Shown in pieces: positions 4,809-5,913 of a stretch of DNA of 5,913 bases. Source of the DNA: a bacterium (lineage in GTDB: Bacteria > Ratteibacteria > UBA8468 > B48-G9 > JAFGKM01); assembly GCA_023230585.1 (NCBI GenBank), contig JALNXB010000088.1, positions 1 to 5,913 of the forward strand, given 5' to 3'. Both the position numbers and the translations under genes were made by a program. Under the pieces are notes generated by a model. The model searched no databases. It was not told where the DNA came from and worked only from the letters and a program-made list of their open reading frames with translations. The first letter of the stretch is position 1, and every line of letters starts with the position of its first letter.

Positions 4809-5717
4809 ATGTCTAATTTTAAAGTAGGAATGATAGGGTTTGATACATCCCACGTAATAAGATTTGCAAAGAATTCTAAAGAAGAATCCCCAGGACAAGT
4901 CAAAGGGATTAATATTATTGCTGGTGTCCCAACATTTAGCCCAGATTTACCTTCAAGTTATGAAAGGGTTGAAGGGTACACAAAAGAACTATCTGAGAAA
5001 TGGGGCGTCAAGATTGTATCTACAATTGAGGAACTTATTTCTATGTGTGATGCTATCATACTTACAAGTCTTGATGGTAGACGACATTTAAAAGAAGTTA
5101 CCCCTATCTTAAAAGCAAAAAAACCTGTTTTTATAGACAAACCTTTTGCTGCAAGTTATGCTGACGCTAAAGAGATAGTCAGGTTATCTAAAGAAAATAA
5201 CTCTCCTATGTTTTCTTCTTCATCACTTAGGTTTGACTACAATTTTTTACAGGTGAAGGCAGATAAAGAATTTGGCACAATTATGGGGGCAGACGCAGTA
5301 AGTCCTGCTTCTCTTGAGATTACTAATCCTGGTTTGTTCTGGTATGGAATACATGGATTGGAAGCTCTTTACACTTTTATGGGTAGAGGTTGTAGTAAGG
5401 TGTTCTGTGAAAAGACAGAGACAACACATTTAGCAACAGGTGTGTGGAGCGATGGTAGAATTGGCACTTTGAGAGGGGTTCGGGGGTATGCTTGCGGTTC
5501 TGGAGTAACTCTATTTACAGAAAAACAATCAAAAAGAGTTGATATGTCAACTGAGGTGCCTCTTTTTGCTCAACTTCTTAAAGCTATCTTGGAGTTCTTT
5601 AAGACAGGTATCCCTCCAGTGGAAGCCGAAGAGACACTCGAAATGATGCAGTTTATGGAAGCAGCCTATATAAGCGAAAGAGAAGAAAGATCAGTCTATC
5701 TGCAAGAACTTGACTAA
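4809..5717 (+). CDS. Gfo/Idh/MocA-like oxidoreductase, copy 2
   Basis: This is a paralogue of the gene at 3255, also 302 residues, aligning without gaps at 236 of 302 identical residues (hand count). All recognisable features are kept: GMIGFDTSH (7-15), PTFSPDLPSSYERVEGY, VFIDKPFA with Lys111, FWYGIHGLE with His182 and GRIGTLRGVRGYACG. A cytoplasmic NAD(P)-dependent dehydrogenase of unknown substrate is the best reading. Differences cluster at residues 20-30, 82-88, 145-149 and 240-262, while the last 30 residues are nearly invariant. LLESNDG of copy 1 is LTSLDG here, losing Glu86, which as I recall is usual in this subfamily. Copy 2 is separated from copy 1 by 645 nt containing a possible terminator, so it may have its own promoter, though I could not identify a convincing one. 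No frameshift or internal stop is present. An intact frame with mostly conservative changes argues that both copies are functional. Confidence 0.88.
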   Translation: MSNFKVGMIGFDTSHVIRFAKNSKEESPGQVKGINIIAGVPTFSPDLPSSYERVEGYTKELSEKWGVKIVSTIEELISMCDAIILTSLDGRRHLKEVTPILKAKKPVFIDKPFAASYADAKEIVRLSKENNSPMFSSSSLRFDYNFLQVKADKEFGTIMGADAVSPASLEITNPGLFWYGIHGLEALYTFMGRGCSKVFCEKTETTHLATGVWSDGRIGTLRGVRGYACGSGVTLFTEKQSKRVDMSTEVPLFAQLLKAILEFFKTGIPPVEAEETLEMMQFMEAAYISEREERSVYLQELD

Positions 5718-5774
5718 AGGGGTAAAAAAGTATGTGGTGTCTACTCACTCTGGTACTACGGCGCATACATCTTC
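5619..5774 (+). repeat. 3'-end block shared with the first oxidoreductase locus, copy 2
   Basis: Counterpart of 4065-4220 and covers the gene end plus 57 bp after the stop. It differs at six positions, all transitions. Both tails contain an ATG (5732 here, 4178 upstream) preceded by a purine-rich AGGGG/AAGGG, opening short ORFs of 21 and 34 codons that share MWCLLTLVLR and then diverge. Read through the stop in the gene's own frame, both tails encode VCGVYSLWYYGAY. Neither reading is convincing enough to call a gene. Confidence 0.9.
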
Positions 5775-5782
5775 TACGCCAC

Positions 5783-5892
5783 AATCGGGCACTCTGAGAA
5801 CTTACCCTTCTGCACAAAGAGCGTCTCCGAAGGGTTCAACAGGCTCAGAGTAGTAGAACAAAAGGCTTGAACCTTTTGTTAACAGCCCGATT
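5783..5892. repeat. Nested inverted repeats with three-way-junction folding potential
   Basis: Three perfect pairings nest without conflict. The outer stem joins AATCGGGC (5783-5790) with GCCCGATT (5885-5892). Directly inside, ACTCTGAG (5791-5798) pairs with CTCAGAGT (5844-5851), and this arm continues after an internal loop with ACCCTTC (5804-5810) pairing to GAAGGGT (5829-5835). A second arm, AACAAAAGG (5857-5865) with CCTTTTGTT (5872-5880), has a 6-nt loop. The junction linkers are 0, 5 and 4 nt. No T-run follows, so a plain terminator is unlikely. It could be a structured RNA, a palindromic repeat or a small non-autonomous element; the sequence does not decide. Confidence 0.65.
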
Positions 5893-5913
5893 CTTGCTTG
5901 AGTTGTAGTAGCA

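Noticed and set aside
5857..5880. Rho-independent terminator after copy 2
   Set aside because: The 9-bp stem is perfect but AACAGCCC follows it instead of a T-run, and the hairpin fits better as one arm of the larger nested structure.

Overview
The window comes from an AT-rich bacterial genome using the MEP (non-mevalonate) isoprenoid pathway. All five protein-coding genes lie on the + strand. The order dxr-rseP-ispG recurs in many bacteria, usually inside a longer run with frr, uppS and cdsA upstream and often proS downstream. It does not fix the phylum. The two downstream genes resemble a Gfo/Idh/MocA-like family that I recall mainly from Planctomycetes/Lentisphaerae-type and uncultivated candidate-phylum (for example Omnitrophota-like) genomes. 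The intergenic DNA is full of hairpin repeats. A low-GC uncultivated lineage of that kind is a guess, not a conclusion.

Layout. Positions 1-1069 hold dxr, cut at its 5' end. Positions 1071-2150 hold rseP, a one-PDZ site-2 protease, 1 nt after the dxr stop. Positions 2173-3231 hold ispG. Positions 3255-4163 hold a 302-residue Gfo/Idh/MocA-like oxidoreductase, 23 nt behind ispG and with a good ribosome-binding site, so probably on the same transcript. Positions 4164-4808 are a 645-nt gene-free stretch, visibly richer in G+C than the genes, made of repeats: a direct repeat of about 137 bp in two copies, three copies of a 27-nt hairpin unit (one inverted) and further hairpins. Positions 4809-5717 hold a second 302-residue oxidoreductase that aligns without gaps to the first, with 236 of 302 residues identical by my hand count. 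Positions 5718-5913 hold a downstream tail shared with the first copy, then a 110-nt segment whose inverted repeats can form a three-way junction.

How it fits together. Dxr (second step) and IspG (penultimate step) belong to the MEP pathway that supplies isopentenyl diphosphate. RseP is a membrane protease that normally travels with these genes without being a pathway enzyme. The two oxidoreductases look like an addition behind the conserved cluster; their substrate cannot be read from the sequence.

The less ordinary part is 4065-5892. The paralogues are about three-quarters identical over most of their length, but their last 99 coding bases and 57 downstream bases are almost the same (6 differences in 156 bp, all transitions). 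This suggests gene conversion or selection on the 3' end. The hairpin unit in the spacer occurs in opposite orientations with three compensatory base-pair changes, as in REP/REPIN-type repeats. I found no transposase, CRISPR array, tRNA, rRNA or defence system.
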